DNA of 64,000 nt from Solimicrobium sp040544425 (GCA_040544425.1 JBEONO010000002.1:1-64000), one strand, 5' to 3'. Shown: positions 25,652 through 35,045, counted from the stretch's first letter. Notes: generated from the sequence alone by a model not told the origin. Numbers and translations: made by a program.

Positions 25652-25992
25652 TGTAGTGGGACCTTTGACAGCTGCCTGACTTCAGCGCACCGCGCGATTC
25701 TGGCAGCAAATAAATTAATGGTCAAGCGAGCAAGTTGTTTTTAGCAGCGTGGTTGTGGGAGCATTCAAACGTGATACTGGAATGCCAAACGGTCAATCAA
25801 TTTCATCATTTGATCCATTGAAACCGAATCTTGCAGGTGCCGGTGACCGTGCTGATTTTGGTCACGCCCCCCGATACGGTCAATGCCTGTGTCGGATTTA
25901 TCACCGGTCCTGCGCCATTGCGCAAATCCATTGCTAATCAAGACATTTTCAATTAATGTCCCTGCATTCAACCTCATTGAAAGAAGGATGCC
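25652..25992. other. Divergent intergenic region (DUF4124 versus DUF885)
   Basis: In this 341-base gap I saw no hairpin with a T tract, no convincing promoter pair and no plausible small protein. It must carry the two divergent promoters. Confidence 0.4.
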
Positions 25993-27780
25993 ATGCGATT
26001 CTCCCATCAGGTTTTGTCCACGCTTGTGCTGCTGTGCAGCTGTATTTCTGCAGCAGCCCTTGCTGCTCCCGACAAGGCAGCGACCGCTAGTGCCACCGCG
26101 CTGTTCAAAGATTATTGGGAAAACCAACTCGCGGACAATCCTGAATTCGCCACCTTTGTTGGAGACAACCGTTATGCCGACCGCCTGCATGACCTTTCGC
26201 TGAAGGCGATCGCGAAACGCAAAACCGAGCATGCCAAACTGGAAAAGAAACTGAATGCCATCCCGCTCCAGAAGCTGGGTGCAGAAGATCAGGTTTCGCT
26301 GGCTATCCTGCGCTTTGATGTTCACCAAAAAGTGGTCCTCGATACCATTTATGGCGACCTGCCATTTTCTGCCGACGATTCGCCCTTTGAAATTTCGCAG
26401 ATGGATGGAATTCAACTGCAACTGCCGCAACTGTTGCAGGCCACTGCACTGAGAACTGAAAAAGATTATGAAATGCTGATCAAGCGGCTCGACGCGCTGC
26501 CCGTGTTTATCGACCAGCAAACCGCATTGCTGCGTGCCGGGATGATGAGTGGCTGGATGCCTGCGGCGATTGCGATCAAAAATGTGCCGTCACAGTTTGA
26601 GCCTTTGCTGATGACCGATCTGGATAAAAATCCAATGTATCAGCCGTTCATCAGCATGCCCAAAAAAATACCGGTACAAAACCAGGATCAGCTGCGCAGC
26701 AAAGCCAGACAGGTCGTGCTTGAACACCTTGTACCGGCCTTGACCAAAATGCAGGCGTTTTTGATTCATGACTATCTGCCGGCAGCCAGCACCCATATTG
26801 CCGCTTCTGAACTGCCGGGCAAGCTGCCCTACTATCAGGCGATGCTGGTGACCAGCAATACCACGCTGAAGACGCCGCAACAGATCCATCAGATTGGCCT
26901 CGACGAAGTAGACCGGATTGAAAAAGCGATGCAGGAGGTCATGAAAGAAGCCAAGTTTTCCGGCACGCCGGCCGAATTCAACAAGTATATGAACAGCGAT
27001 CCGCAATTTTTCTTCACCGATCCGCAGGCCATGCTGACCTCGTATCGCGACATTGCCAAACGAATTGATGCGCAATTGCCGAATCAGTTCGAAACCTTGC
27101 CCCGCCTGCCCTATGGGATTCGCCCGATGCTGGCTGCCGAGGGGGATGCGATGGAGCATTATTCACAGGGCGCCTTGGACGGCAGCCGGGCGGGCTATTT
27201 TGAAGCCAATCTGAACAATTTGAAGCGACGACCGAACTGGAGCATGGAAGATCTGGTTTTGCACGAAGCCATGCCGGGCCATCATTTGCAGGTTTCACGC
27301 GCCGGTGAATTGACCGGCATTCCAACCTTTCGGCGTGCCTATTTCAATTCCGGTTACGGCGAAGGATGGGCCTTGTATGCTGAATCACTGGGACCGGACC
27401 TGGGCATGTATACCACCCCGTACACACGGTATGGCTATTTTAGCGCCCAGATTTTCCGCGCCTCACGACTGGTGGTCGATACCGGCATCCACGCATTCGG
27501 CATGACACGCGACGACGCCATCGCCTACCTGATGCAGCACGCCGCGGTGACCCATGATCTGGCAGTGGCCGAAGTGGATCGGTACATCGTCTGGCCGGGA
27601 CAGGCCACGGCTTACAAACTGGGACAGCTGGAAATTATCGCGTTGCGTGAAAAAGCCGAACAGACTTTGGGTGCCAAATTTGATATTCGCAAGTTCAATA
27701 ACCAGATCGTTGACCATGGCGCGCTGCCACTGGCGATATTGGATGAGGTGATTAATCAGTGGATTGTTTCGCAGAAGTGA
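25993..27780 (+). CDS. Secreted DUF885-family zinc peptidase
   Basis: This is a 595-residue protein with an N-terminal signal peptide (cleavage near A-L-A-A, residue 24). It matches DUF885: L-x-x-Y-W-E-N-Q-L-A-D-N-P-E-F-A-T near the start, a central helical body, the zinc-type motif H-E-A-M-P-G-H-H-L-Q around residue 425, and G-E-G-W-A-L-Y-A-E-S-L-G-x-D-L-G-M-Y around 455, which supplies the third ligand Glu. Family members are thought to be metallocarboxypeptidase-like enzymes. AAGGATG before ATG 25993 supports the start. Together with the S41 and S33 enzymes it suggests a peptide-degrading periplasm. Confidence 0.92.
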   Translation: MRFSHQVLSTLVLLCSCISAAALAAPDKAATASATALFKDYWENQLADNPEFATFVGDNRYADRLHDLSLKAIAKRKTEHAKLEKKLNAIPLQKLGAEDQVSLAILRFDVHQKVVLDTIYGDLPFSADDSPFEISQMDGIQLQLPQLLQATALRTEKDYEMLIKRLDALPVFIDQQTALLRAGMMSGWMPAAIAIKNVPSQFEPLLMTDLDKNPMYQPFISMPKKIPVQNQDQLRSKARQVVLEHLVPALTKMQAFLIHDYLPAASTHIAASELPGKLPYYQAMLVTSNTTLKTPQQIHQIGLDEVDRIEKAMQEVMKEAKFSGTPAEFNKYMNSDPQFFFTDPQAMLTSYRDIAKRIDAQLPNQFETLPRLPYGIRPMLAAEGDAMEHYSQGALDGSRAGYFEANLNNLKRRPNWSMEDLVLHEAMPGHHLQVSRAGELTGIPTFRRAYFNSGYGEGWALYAESLGPDLGMYTTPYTRYGYFSAQIFRASRLVVDTGIHAFGMTRDDAIAYLMQHAAVTHDLAVAEVDRYIVWPGQATAYKLGQLEIIALREKAEQTLGAKFDIRKFNNQIVDHGALPLAILDEVINQWIVSQK

Positions 27781-27901
27781 GGTGTTGCGGAGCGGTTCTG
27801 ACGACAGTACCGCAAAGCTATACCGATGGATGCCAAATTAGCGCTCCCTGAAACCACCTTGGGATGGAATTGCTGTTTTTTTTAATGTTGTAGTACCGTT
27901 C

Positions 27902-28174
27902 TTAATCGCGACGAACGGCAATGTTTGGTGAGGAGACATTTGGATTTTGGGGCGAGTGACCCTTCCCGGCACAAAGTCGATATTGGTCGCCAATTATTTC
28001 GCTCTTAAATTCAACATGCTTTAAATAGGGCATCGGCACCAACGTGATATATCTATACGCTACCCACACCCGTTGGGTGGCTTGAATCCGCAACTCCAAT
28101 TTATAAGTGGCTGCTGGCAGATTCAGTTTTTTTATTCTGAAGAGGTTGTGGATAAATGATTTTGGAGCGCCCAT
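27902..28174 (-). CDS. Possible 90-aa protein, doubtful
   Basis: An open frame from ATG 28174 encodes 90 residues with a plausible beta-strand-like core (L-P-A-A-T-Y-K-L-E-L-R-I-Q-A-T-Q-R-V-W-V-A-Y-R-Y). It has no ribosome-binding site, no signal peptide and no recognised relatives. It is minus-strand between two plus-strand genes. It could be a gene fragment. Confidence 0.28.
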   Translation of the reverse strand: MGAPKSFIHNLFRIKKLNLPAATYKLELRIQATQRVWVAYRYITLVPMPYLKHVEFKSEIIGDQYRLCAGKGHSPQNPNVSSPNIAVRRD

Positions 28175-28229
28175 TAATTAAAGGGACAGTTAGCGGTCAG
28201 TAGGAGTTGCATTTAAAAAGGGAAAATTT

Positions 28230-28784
28230 ATGGCAACCGCCTGGATAATTCGGAAAGTCCTGGTAATTGGGGCGTCGATTTCGGCATGTCTCGCTACCAC
28301 ATTTGCATGGGCCGATGCTGATGCGAACAAGCTGTTGGTCGCGAAGGCATTTGAGGCATTTCAGGCCGGAGACGTGAATGCGATCAATACAATATTTCTA
28401 GCCGATGGCCCCTCCCATTCCCCTGATGGGAAAGTGTCTAAGCAAGGTGGTCCCTTTGCCGATCTCAAAAATGCTTGTTCAATGTGCGCGTCACTAAATG
28501 ATCGTTCGATCAAAATCGATTTTATGTTGGCAGAAGGCGACCTGGTGGCGGCGCGTTCTATCTGGCGAGGGAACTACGTTGGCAAATTGCGCGGCGTTCA
28601 AATTTCTGGGACGCCAGTTACCGTCGTGTATTTTAATATTTATCGAATTATGGATGGGCGAATCGTCGAAAACTGGGCCTGCCGCGATAGCCTGAACCTG
28701 GCAACGCAACTGGGATTTGCGCTTGTGCCGGCCGACAGTTCTAATAATTCTAATGCTGCCGCTGATACCAGCGATAAAAAGTAA
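28230..28784 (+). CDS. Secreted SnoaL-like (NTF2-fold) protein
   Basis: This 184-residue protein has a signal peptide cleaved near F-A-W-A-D-A (about residue 29). The mature part has the NTF2/SnoaL outline: A-K-A-F-E-A-F-Q-A-G-D-V-N-A-I near the first helix, L-A-E-G-D-L-V-A-A-R-S-I-W-R-G-N-Y in the central sheet, and Y-R-I-M-D-G-R-I-V-E-N-W-A-C-R-D at the end. This last pattern is typical of the SnoaL-like ester-cyclase group. The exported location and the pair of Cys in the middle (C-S-M-C) are unusual. The Ser/Asn-rich tail is disordered. AAGGGAAA precedes ATG 28230. Confidence 0.8.
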   Translation: MATAWIIRKVLVIGASISACLATTFAWADADANKLLVAKAFEAFQAGDVNAINTIFLADGPSHSPDGKVSKQGGPFADLKNACSMCASLNDRSIKIDFMLAEGDLVAARSIWRGNYVGKLRGVQISGTPVTVVYFNIYRIMDGRIVENWACRDSLNLATQLGFALVPADSSNNSNAAADTSDKK

Positions 28785-28995
28785 CCGAAATGACGTCGGG
28801 ACAGGTGCTGATCGTGTAACTGGGACGCTTTTTGAATGTACACAACTATGAAGCAGTCATTGAAGGAGCGCAGGCTGTATTCGGTCTCGGTACATTGCTG
28901 ACGGATTGAAGTCATTTGAATTTTCGTGAGCAACAGGAAGTCTGACTGGATAGTTTAAATAACGTAACTGATATGCAAAACGGGAGAAAATGCTA

Positions 28996-30771
28996 ATGGA
29001 GCAGGCAAAACACAGCAATTCGGTCTGGAAAATCACAACTACGCTTCTGGTTCTGGCCGCATTTTGCTCAATCATGATTGAATTGACCTATTCAATCGGC
29101 CCAATGTCTAGCGGACAGGTCGGCTCACTGGGTGCCAAGTTCGACTGTTTAGTTACCAGATATCCCTGCAGGATTGAGTCAATAGATCCAGCGTCTCCGC
29201 TTTTGGCGGCCGGCGCTGTGCTCGGCGATACTGTCATTCTGGATCACAGTGGAACCTTGTTCAATCGCTCCTTCCAGGTTGGTGAGTCGGTGGAACTGAC
29301 CTCGGTTCATGCCGGTTCGGCCAGACATTTGCTGTTGGACGCAGTAGCCGAACCGATGTCTTTTATTAGCTACTTTCACAAGATTAGCGATATGGTCGTC
29401 TCAGTAGTGGCCGGGATTTTTGCGTTGCTTATCGTGTATAAAATTCCCAACCTGAAGACTTATCGGGCCCTGACACTGTTCTTTCTGTTTCAGGCGCTGA
29501 ACTGTGACTTCAAGCTTGCGCCTACAGGTTTCCTCCATGTGCTCACCGATTTGACGTCTTGGGGTACCTCCGTGCTGATTCCTTATTTTTGTCTGCGTTT
29601 CGTGCTGTTTTATCCTGAGGACCAGCCACAGGGAATGCGCGCAGCATTGGTTCAAAAGCTCCCTGCCATTAATTTAATTGCTTTTCTGTTTTGTGTACTG
29701 CAGCTGTGGAGATTAATCATAGACCATCCGGTTGGCAAACTGGTCAACTTGGTTTTTCAAGGCTACTACCTGCTTTTTTTGGGACTGATCATAGTTTCGT
29801 TGTTCGATGGTTATCGACACAGTTTAGCTAATGGTCGTCAAAAATATTTGTGGTTGATCATATCGTTATGCATCCCTTTTATCATTTCAACCTTCAGCGT
29901 CATACTTAATGGGCCCACTGAACGCAGTGTTATGACAGTGACCTATGAGGCATCGTTGCTGTTGATGGAGATTGGCACCATTTATGCTGTCCTAAAACAT
30001 CGTGGACTTAATTTTAGTTTTGCCATCAACCGAGCCATTTTTTACAGTGCGTCAACACTGATTTTGCTAATTTCATTCGTTATTATTGAGTGGTTGTCAG
30101 AAAAGGTGGTGCATATTGAAGGACGCGAATCGAACGTGGTCTTGGACGGTGCGATCGCTCTCGGCGTCTATCTGATATTTCATAAAATTCGCCACTATCT
30201 GGAACATTACCTGGAGCAGTTATTTTTCCACGGTTGGCATGTCAATGAGATCAAATTGCGCGAATTTGTAAGAATTGCTGTGCATATTACTTCTGAGGAC
30301 GCGCTGTTGCAGGCGCTGTGCGTCGAATTGAAAAGATTCAGTGGCGGCGCGACATGTTCAATTTTTCTGCGCAACGATGCCAATGACTATGACTGTGTCA
30401 GCGCCAATGAAACAGATGGCTGTAAGAGTATTGGCGTCAATGATCGCCTCTGCGTGGCGCTGCGCGCCGATCTTAAGCCCATCCTTGCCGGTAACGATGA
30501 TCCATTATTCAGTCAAACAACTGTCTTCCCGATGTCGCATCGTGGCGATTTGTCTGGCATTGTGATACTGGGTGAAAAAGGAAACGGCGAGGAATACCGA
30601 CCAGACGAAATTGCGCTCTTAAGCCATGCAATACATCAGGCCGGTCTCGATCTACTTGCGCTACGAACCGAGCAGATGGAAAATAAAAATCGTGATTTGC
30701 AGCGAGAGATTGCGACGATGCAGCAAATGATCAGTCAAATATCTGGAAATTGGCGACAGTTCAAGCTGTAA
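28996..30771 (+). CDS. Membrane sensor: PDZ-like, multi-TM, GAF-like; no output domain
   Basis: This is a 591-residue protein. The start at 28996 is preferred because GGGAGAA is then at normal spacing; an ATG two codons earlier is possible. TM1 is about residues 14-35. Residues 40-110 resemble a PDZ domain (I-E-S-I-D-P-A-S-P-L-L-A-A-G then G-D-T-V-I-L). About seven further helices span 120-395. A GAF-like domain (about 410-550) and a short coiled coil follow. The layout is that of the sensory part of a histidine kinase or diguanylate cyclase, but no kinase, GGDEF or DNA-binding domain follows. It may act through a partner protein. Not assigned to a named family. Confidence 0.75.
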   Translation: MEQAKHSNSVWKITTTLLVLAAFCSIMIELTYSIGPMSSGQVGSLGAKFDCLVTRYPCRIESIDPASPLLAAGAVLGDTVILDHSGTLFNRSFQVGESVELTSVHAGSARHLLLDAVAEPMSFISYFHKISDMVVSVVAGIFALLIVYKIPNLKTYRALTLFFLFQALNCDFKLAPTGFLHVLTDLTSWGTSVLIPYFCLRFVLFYPEDQPQGMRAALVQKLPAINLIAFLFCVLQLWRLIIDHPVGKLVNLVFQGYYLLFLGLIIVSLFDGYRHSLANGRQKYLWLIISLCIPFIISTFSVILNGPTERSVMTVTYEASLLLMEIGTIYAVLKHRGLNFSFAINRAIFYSASTLILLISFVIIEWLSEKVVHIEGRESNVVLDGAIALGVYLIFHKIRHYLEHYLEQLFFHGWHVNEIKLREFVRIAVHITSEDALLQALCVELKRFSGGATCSIFLRNDANDYDCVSANETDGCKSIGVNDRLCVALRADLKPILAGNDDPLFSQTTVFPMSHRGDLSGIVILGEKGNGEEYRPDEIALLSHAIHQAGLDLLALRTEQMENKNRDLQREIATMQQMISQISGNWRQFKL

Positions 30772-30838
30772 ATCCAGTTTCGAGATTTGAATTGTCCACA
30801 AGTGGCCATCAAACAAACTAATTAAAGCAAGAAATCCA

Positions 30839-31537
30839 ATGCAATCAGCCGAGGCCTATGCAGTTCTTCGAAATGCACTTGCTCCAACATTTAAGGCTAT
30901 GGGCTTTAAACGTGGGAAGTCGTTCCTCAGTTGGTCCCGCGAGCACGGTGGGCAATACACGGTAGTTGGGTGCCAGGTTTCACGCGATGGTTGGGATGAA
31001 TATGCCTGATCACAATTTGTAGTTGAGTTTCAGCGATCTGCTGATTCAGATGTCGGCACGCCATCAGCTCGAAGAAAACGTAGGATGATCGAAGGTTTAG
31101 TCGGTGGCGGAGAACCTGAGGAGCGGGAGACCGAAGAGACAAATTCGCGAGTCGAAACTGAAACTACCGCGCTGGCAACCATCGTTGCCATGGATGCGGC
31201 CCGCTATGACCCTGAACTCAGCCGCAAGGCAGGTGAATATCTCGACAGGCAAAATGATCTGGTACTGGCTTTAACCGCACTGGTTAAATTGCAGGTTCAT
31301 CACTTTGAGGCTTTGAAACACGCACAAAATTGGAAGCAGATGAAAGAAGCCAGAGCTGTGATTGATTGGCTCGCAGCGGACTGTGTAATCACGTCGCAAT
31401 CGCGCTGGCGTTCATGGCAGCAACCGCCGGGTTGGCCTGCGGGGCAGCAGCCGCAGCACTATTCGATGCAGCAACTGCCGATGGTTGCTGCGCCGATGAT
31501 TTTCCAACCGCTGATTTCACCGTTTCAAACAGATTGA
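30839..31537 (+). pseudogene. Unknown (DUF4304-like) gene interrupted by an in-frame stop
   Basis: From ATG 30839 the frame reads M-Q-S-A-E-A-Y-A-V-L-R-N-A-L-A-P-T-F-K-A-M-G-F-K-R and continues to a TGA at 31007-31009. The same frame then carries on without shift through S-Q-F-V-V-E-F-Q-R-S to 31537. A single GGA-to-TGA change would restore a 232-residue protein. The N-terminus resembles DUF4304-type proteins; this is a weak match. The last 50 codons overlap the gene on the opposite strand and become Gln/Pro-rich, so the original C-terminus may also be lost. Possible stop read-through cannot be excluded. Confidence 0.55.
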
Positions 31538-32270
31538 GCAGCTCGTCGTATTGCTTGAGCATGTTGTTCCATTCGTTTGCCAGGCCGCTGGCTGGTGAAT
31601 TTGACGCTGGCTGCGGCGCGCTGCCTGAAGTCGGCGATTTCAGCGCCTGATTAAGCGAACTTAAATCGACTGACGAGGAGTCAGGTGCAGCAGTTGTGGA
31701 CTGACCCGATGTCTGTGTCGCTTTGCTTTCGACCACGGAAATGCTGGTATCCAGTTCGGCAGTAAACGGAATCACTTCACCATCGGCCAGCGTGATCTTG
31801 CCTGAACCTTGCAGCGTTACCGAGCTGGAGCCTTCCGCGACTGACGCTGACTGACTTGAGCCCTGCCCGCTCGATGTTTCCTGCGCGGACCCGAAGGTGT
31901 CGGTCGAGGTTGCGTTGAAGCTGTCCATGGTCACCGTTGCCCCGTCCAGCTCAGATGCCGACTTGAGCTGGCTGGCCAATTCATTTTCTGCAAACTGACC
32001 CAACAGAGTCGCCCCGGAATTCGATGAACCGCTCTGCTGTGGAGGCAGCTTCCAGACAAGGTTTTGCGGATTCGGATTCAGCGCCAGGCTGGCAGGCAGA
32101 TTGGAAAAGGTCAGATTGGCATTGGCCGACAGCGTCACCTGCGTGCTTTCCACGGAAGCATGGCTTGCGGCACTGTTTGGGGGGACAGCGTTACGCCGCG
32201 CGTTGGCGGGACCGTAACCGGCCACTGGTGTGTTCGACCAACCATTTGACTGCAAGGCGCTGATACTCAT
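31389..32270 (-). CDS. Low-complexity Ser/Ala/Gln-rich protein, 293 aa
   Basis: The start is solid (GAGGGGG ribosome-binding site before ATG 32270). The product has no signal peptide or membrane segment. Ser, Ala, Thr and Gln dominate throughout; a more ordered segment at about 60-190 contains V-T-L-Q-G-S-G-K-I-T-L-A-D-G-E-V-I-P-F-T-A-E-L. The helix E-W-N-N-M-L-K-Q-Y-D-E-L-L-N-L-F-E near 240 is the only amphipathic region. The composition is reminiscent of flagellar hook-length or secreted substrate proteins, but no family is recognised. It shares style with the protein at 46726-47946. Its 3' end overlaps the broken gene on the other strand by 149 bases. Confidence 0.75.
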   Translation of the reverse strand: MSISALQSNGWSNTPVAGYGPANARRNAVPPNSAASHASVESTQVTLSANANLTFSNLPASLALNPNPQNLVWKLPPQQSGSSNSGATLLGQFAENELASQLKSASELDGATVTMDSFNATSTDTFGSAQETSSGQGSSQSASVAEGSSSVTLQGSGKITLADGEVIPFTAELDTSISVVESKATQTSGQSTTAAPDSSSVDLSSLNQALKSPTSGSAPQPASNSPASGLANEWNNMLKQYDELLNLFETVKSAVGKSSAQQPSAVAASNSAAAAAPQANPAVAAMNASAIAT

Positions 32271-32346
32271 GATTTCCCCCTCTGATAAAACAGGTTATCG
32301 GCAGGTTTTACAAAAGCTGGAGGAAAATTGTGGAAATAATGTGATA

Positions 32347-32730
32347 TCAGGTCTTCGGTGGTTCCCACAGTTCAACGCGGTTACCTTCGGGATCCATGAC
32401 CCAGCCGAATTTGCCGTACTCTGACTCATCGACCTTGGCATCCACAGTGCAACCTTCAATGCGCAATTGCGCGAGCAAGGCGTGCAGATCGTCGACCCGA
32501 TAATTGATCATGAACGGTTGCGAACTGGGCGCAAAATAAGTTGAGTCGTTCTTGAATAATGACCAGACCGTTTTTTCGTTTTCGACCGAGTCACTGGTAC
32601 CACTGGGCTGAAACACCACCCCGCCCCATTTATCGACGTCAAAACCTAAATGATCCCGATACCAGTCGCGCAGTTTTTCCGGATCCTGCGCTTTAAAAAA
32701 CACGCCGCCAATGCCAACAACACGTTTCAT
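32347..32730 (-). CDS. VOC-superfamily (glyoxalase/bleomycin-resistance-like) protein
   Basis: This is a 127-residue single-module VOC protein. V-G-I-G-G-V-F-F-K-A-Q-D-P-E-K-L-R-D-W-Y near the N-terminus and the C-terminal G-K-F-G-W-V-M-D-P-E-G-N-R-V-E-L-W-E-P are the classic beta-alpha-beta-beta-beta signature, ending in the metal-ligand Glu. The ligand or reaction cannot be inferred. A GGGAGG ribosome-binding site supports ATG 32730. Confidence 0.88.
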   Translation of the reverse strand: MKRVVGIGGVFFKAQDPEKLRDWYRDHLGFDVDKWGGVVFQPSGTSDSVENEKTVWSLFKNDSTYFAPSSQPFMINYRVDDLHALLAQLRIEGCTVDAKVDESEYGKFGWVMDPEGNRVELWEPPKT

Positions 32731-33353
32731 ATCGCCTCCCCTGGAACATCAATAAAAATCGATTACCCAATCCGCTCACGTGCCACGGATGGTACCTGAT
32801 CAGATAGGGGCGAGCAATCCAGCGCTGATCGGGAGATGGCGTCGCACACTGCGCTGACAATAAAGTTGTCAATGACGAACGGTAGAGATTCAAGTTGTCA
32901 CAACGTCAAAAAAGATGACTGTTTTTAGTCTGCATGGACCAGCAAGAAATAATCTTAACGGCTGCCGCAGTTCTTTTTAAGGTCACAAATGGTTTATTTA
33001 ATCAGGTAAAAGCAGGTTGACTTTTGCAGAAATTGAAAAGCTCAGTGAACTATTGTCCCTTTCACTGCAATCGGCGTGGATTTGGTCGAACGATCAGCCA
33101 ACCTGAAATAATTTCATGATTTATCGACAATCGGTGCGCTGACGCACTGAGCAGCCTGGATTTCTGGCATACAGTGGCTGCGTTGACATGGGATTCGCCT
33201 CACTACTGAGGTGTATTCAGCCAGGCCTGGGCAACAAGGACAGCGGTCTTGCCTTTGCAGCCGATACCCGGCAGGCAATTCAGGGCACTGGTGTCATCCA
33301 GCTTTCCACGCACAATTTGTGCTTAAACTTGAACCAATATAAAAAGGACTCAA
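32731..33353. other. Long intergenic region, 623 bases
   Basis: I read all six frames and found no protein with a start, ribosome-binding site and plausible composition. There is no strong terminator or repeat. It probably holds divergent promoters for the VOC and collagen-like genes, but its length leaves room for an unrecognised small RNA. Confidence 0.4.
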
Positions 33354-33698
33354 ATGAAACATTCCACACTCTTAGCCGCCTTAGTTGCCACCCTTGCTTT
33401 GTGCGCCTGCGAAAAACCAACCACGGCACCTGCCCCTGCCCAGACTACGGTCATCGTTCCAGGACCAGCCGGTGCAACTGGTGCTACCGGTGCAGCAGGC
33501 GTTGATGGCAGCAAGGGCAATACGGGCAACACCGGCAATACCGGCAATACCGGCAACGACGGCGCAAACGGTAATGACGGCGCGAATGGCAGCAACGGCA
33601 GCCGTGGTGCTACCGGCGCGACTGGAAATGACGGCAACAAGGGTGACACGGGTAAAACTGGTGGTGACACGGTGATCGTCGTTCCTGCTCAAAAATAA
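33354..33698 (+). CDS. Collagen-like lipoprotein (Gly-X-Y repeats)
   Basis: This is a 114-residue protein. A signal peptide and lipobox (L-C-A-C-E) place a lipid on about Cys19. From residue 37 to 102 there are 22 uninterrupted Gly-X-Y triplets (GPA GAT GAT and so on, rich in GNT, GND, GAN, GAT), then a short V-I-V-V-P-A-Q-K tail. Such repeats fold into a trimeric collagen triple helix. Thr and Asn replace hydroxyproline, as in other bacterial collagens. A lipid-anchored triple-helix stalk at the outer membrane is the likely product. The DNA shows near-identical 9-base units (GGCAATACC) that can expand or contract by slippage. AAAAAGGA precedes ATG 33354. Confidence 0.9.
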   Translation: MKHSTLLAALVATLALCACEKPTTAPAPAQTTVIVPGPAGATGATGAAGVDGSKGNTGNTGNTGNTGNDGANGNDGANGSNGSRGATGATGNDGNKGDTGKTGGDTVIVVPAQK

Positions 33699-33726
33699 TC
33701 GGATTACAAAAATCTGATTTATCAAT

Positions 33727-33762
33727 AAAAAAATCCCGTCCAGCCGGACGGGATTTTTTTTC
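33727..33762. terminator. Bidirectional rho-independent terminator
   Basis: A perfect 9-bp stem (ATCCCGTCC at 33733-33741, GGACGGGAT at 33746-33754) with a 4-base loop is flanked by A6 on the left and T8 on the right. It can stop both the collagen-like gene (plus) and the phosphoesterase gene (minus), which converge here. Confidence 0.92.
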
Positions 33763-33791
33763 ATACAGCGCCGATATTCAGGCCTCTACAA

Positions 33792-35045
33792 TTATCTTCC
33801 ACCAAACAGATCTGACATGACCGGCACATTGGCATCACAGGCGTGATTCAGGCATGGCAGATGAAAGCCCGCTTCGATCGATTTCAACATCGAGAAATGG
33901 TTGTAATAATTTCCGCTTTGCACGCCGTGTACACCATAGTTGGTTTCAACAATGGTCGCCACTTTATTGACGTTGGGCGCAATGCTGTAATCATTCTCAT
34001 CCCACATCACGATGATCACGTTACGGCCTTCATGCCAGGCTTCCGAGTGCTTGATCGCCGTAACCAGACGTTGCACTGTCTTGTCGCCACGCTGGATCAG
34101 TGCTGGATTCAAACCGGCCTGTGAGCCGTCAGACGATGGATCGTAGTTGCAGAATGCGCCAGCATTGCCGCGACCGTGTTGGTCGTTGCATTGATTCGGT
34201 GCGATAAACGAAAAATGCGGTACATGTCCGGAGCCCAGGTCGGCATACAAACCGTGTGCGCCTTCAAAGGACACTGAATTTGCCAGGCTGTTGCGTGGAT
34301 CCTGCCCGGACTGTACGTTGCGGAAATACACAAACGGGTTATGCTTGACGGCGTACAGCGCGACGACATTGCCAGTTGCCAGCGGCGGCGTCAGGGTCGG
34401 TTTGATTTTGCTGAAATCTGTCGCGTCAGTGTAGTAACCATCGCTGAAGTTAACATTGTCGGCACCTTCAAACGGCAAACTTTCCTGATAACTCTTGTAC
34501 GACAGACCGTGTTCAACCAGTTGATCAGCAATCGTCTTGCCAACTGTGTGGCTGGCTGCAGCGACCGACAAAATACCGTCGATATCGTTTTCACCAGGCG
34601 CGCCGGTCGTTTCGTTCGTTGTATCGACAGCCGGTGTCGCAGCGTCAGTGCCGATGCCAGCGATCGGACAGATTTTGGCGCTGGCCGGATTGTCAGTTGC
34701 AGGAACGCCCGTGGCCAGATTTGGCGAGCACGATGCATCGTGCCAGCTTGGATAATTATCGCTGCGCACGCCGAAGTTTGAACCGCCGACGACTTCCAGG
34801 TAGTTGGTCAGGCTCGGATGTCCGATAGCGAAGTAGTTGGTCGCCAGATTCGCCGAAGCAGCGAGCTGATTGATAAACGGTGCATTCGGATTGTTCAGAA
34901 TTTGTGATGCGCCGTGATTTTCCATCATGATCAAAAAGACGTGGTCAAGGTGCGGAATGCCGGATGGCGCCTGACCTTCAGCAGCCAACGCGATATGGGA
35001 TGCGGCCAGCAAGCCACAGGCACCCAGTTTCAAGAATTTGTTCAT
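33792..35045 (-). CDS. Secreted phosphoesterase-family protein (phospholipase C/acid phosphatase type)
   Basis: This is a 417-residue protein with a signal peptide cleaved near I-A-L-A-A (about residue 22). It matches the phosphoesterase superfamily that includes phosphatidylcholine-specific phospholipase C and AcpA: H-V-F-L-I-M-M-E-N-H (metal-site E-N near residue 42), N-Y-F-A-I-G-H-P-S-L-T-N-Y-L near 73, and V-I-I-V-M-W-D-E-N-D-Y near the end. It probably hydrolyses phosphomonoesters or phospholipids in the periplasm or outside. It is monocistronic with the shared terminator downstream. Confidence 0.88.
   Translation of the reverse strand: MNKFLKLGACGLLAASHIALAAEGQAPSGIPHLDHVFLIMMENHGASQILNNPNAPFINQLAASANLATNYFAIGHPSLTNYLEVVGGSNFGVRSDNYPSWHDASCSPNLATGVPATDNPASAKICPIAGIGTDAATPAVDTTNETTGAPGENDIDGILSVAAASHTVGKTIADQLVEHGLSYKSYQESLPFEGADNVNFSDGYYTDATDFSKIKPTLTPPLATGNVVALYAVKHNPFVYFRNVQSGQDPRNSLANSVSFEGAHGLYADLGSGHVPHFSFIAPNQCNDQHGRGNAGAFCNYDPSSDGSQAGLNPALIQRGDKTVQRLVTAIKHSEAWHEGRNVIIVMWDENDYSIAPNVNKVATIVETNYGVHGVQSGNYYNHFSMLKSIEAGFHLPCLNHACDANVPVMSDLFGGR

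Noticed and set aside
25765..26520. A 251-codon minus-strand frame
   Set aside because: It lies opposite the start of the DUF885 gene and reads as a shadow, with no start signal.
33338..33343. TATAAA before the collagen-like gene as a promoter
   Set aside because: It lies only a few bases before the ribosome-binding site, so transcripts starting from it would lack that site.
33517..33562. Nine-base tandem units as a possible CRISPR or minisatellite
   Set aside because: They are in frame and encode Gly-X-Y triplets; no spacers, no cas genes.
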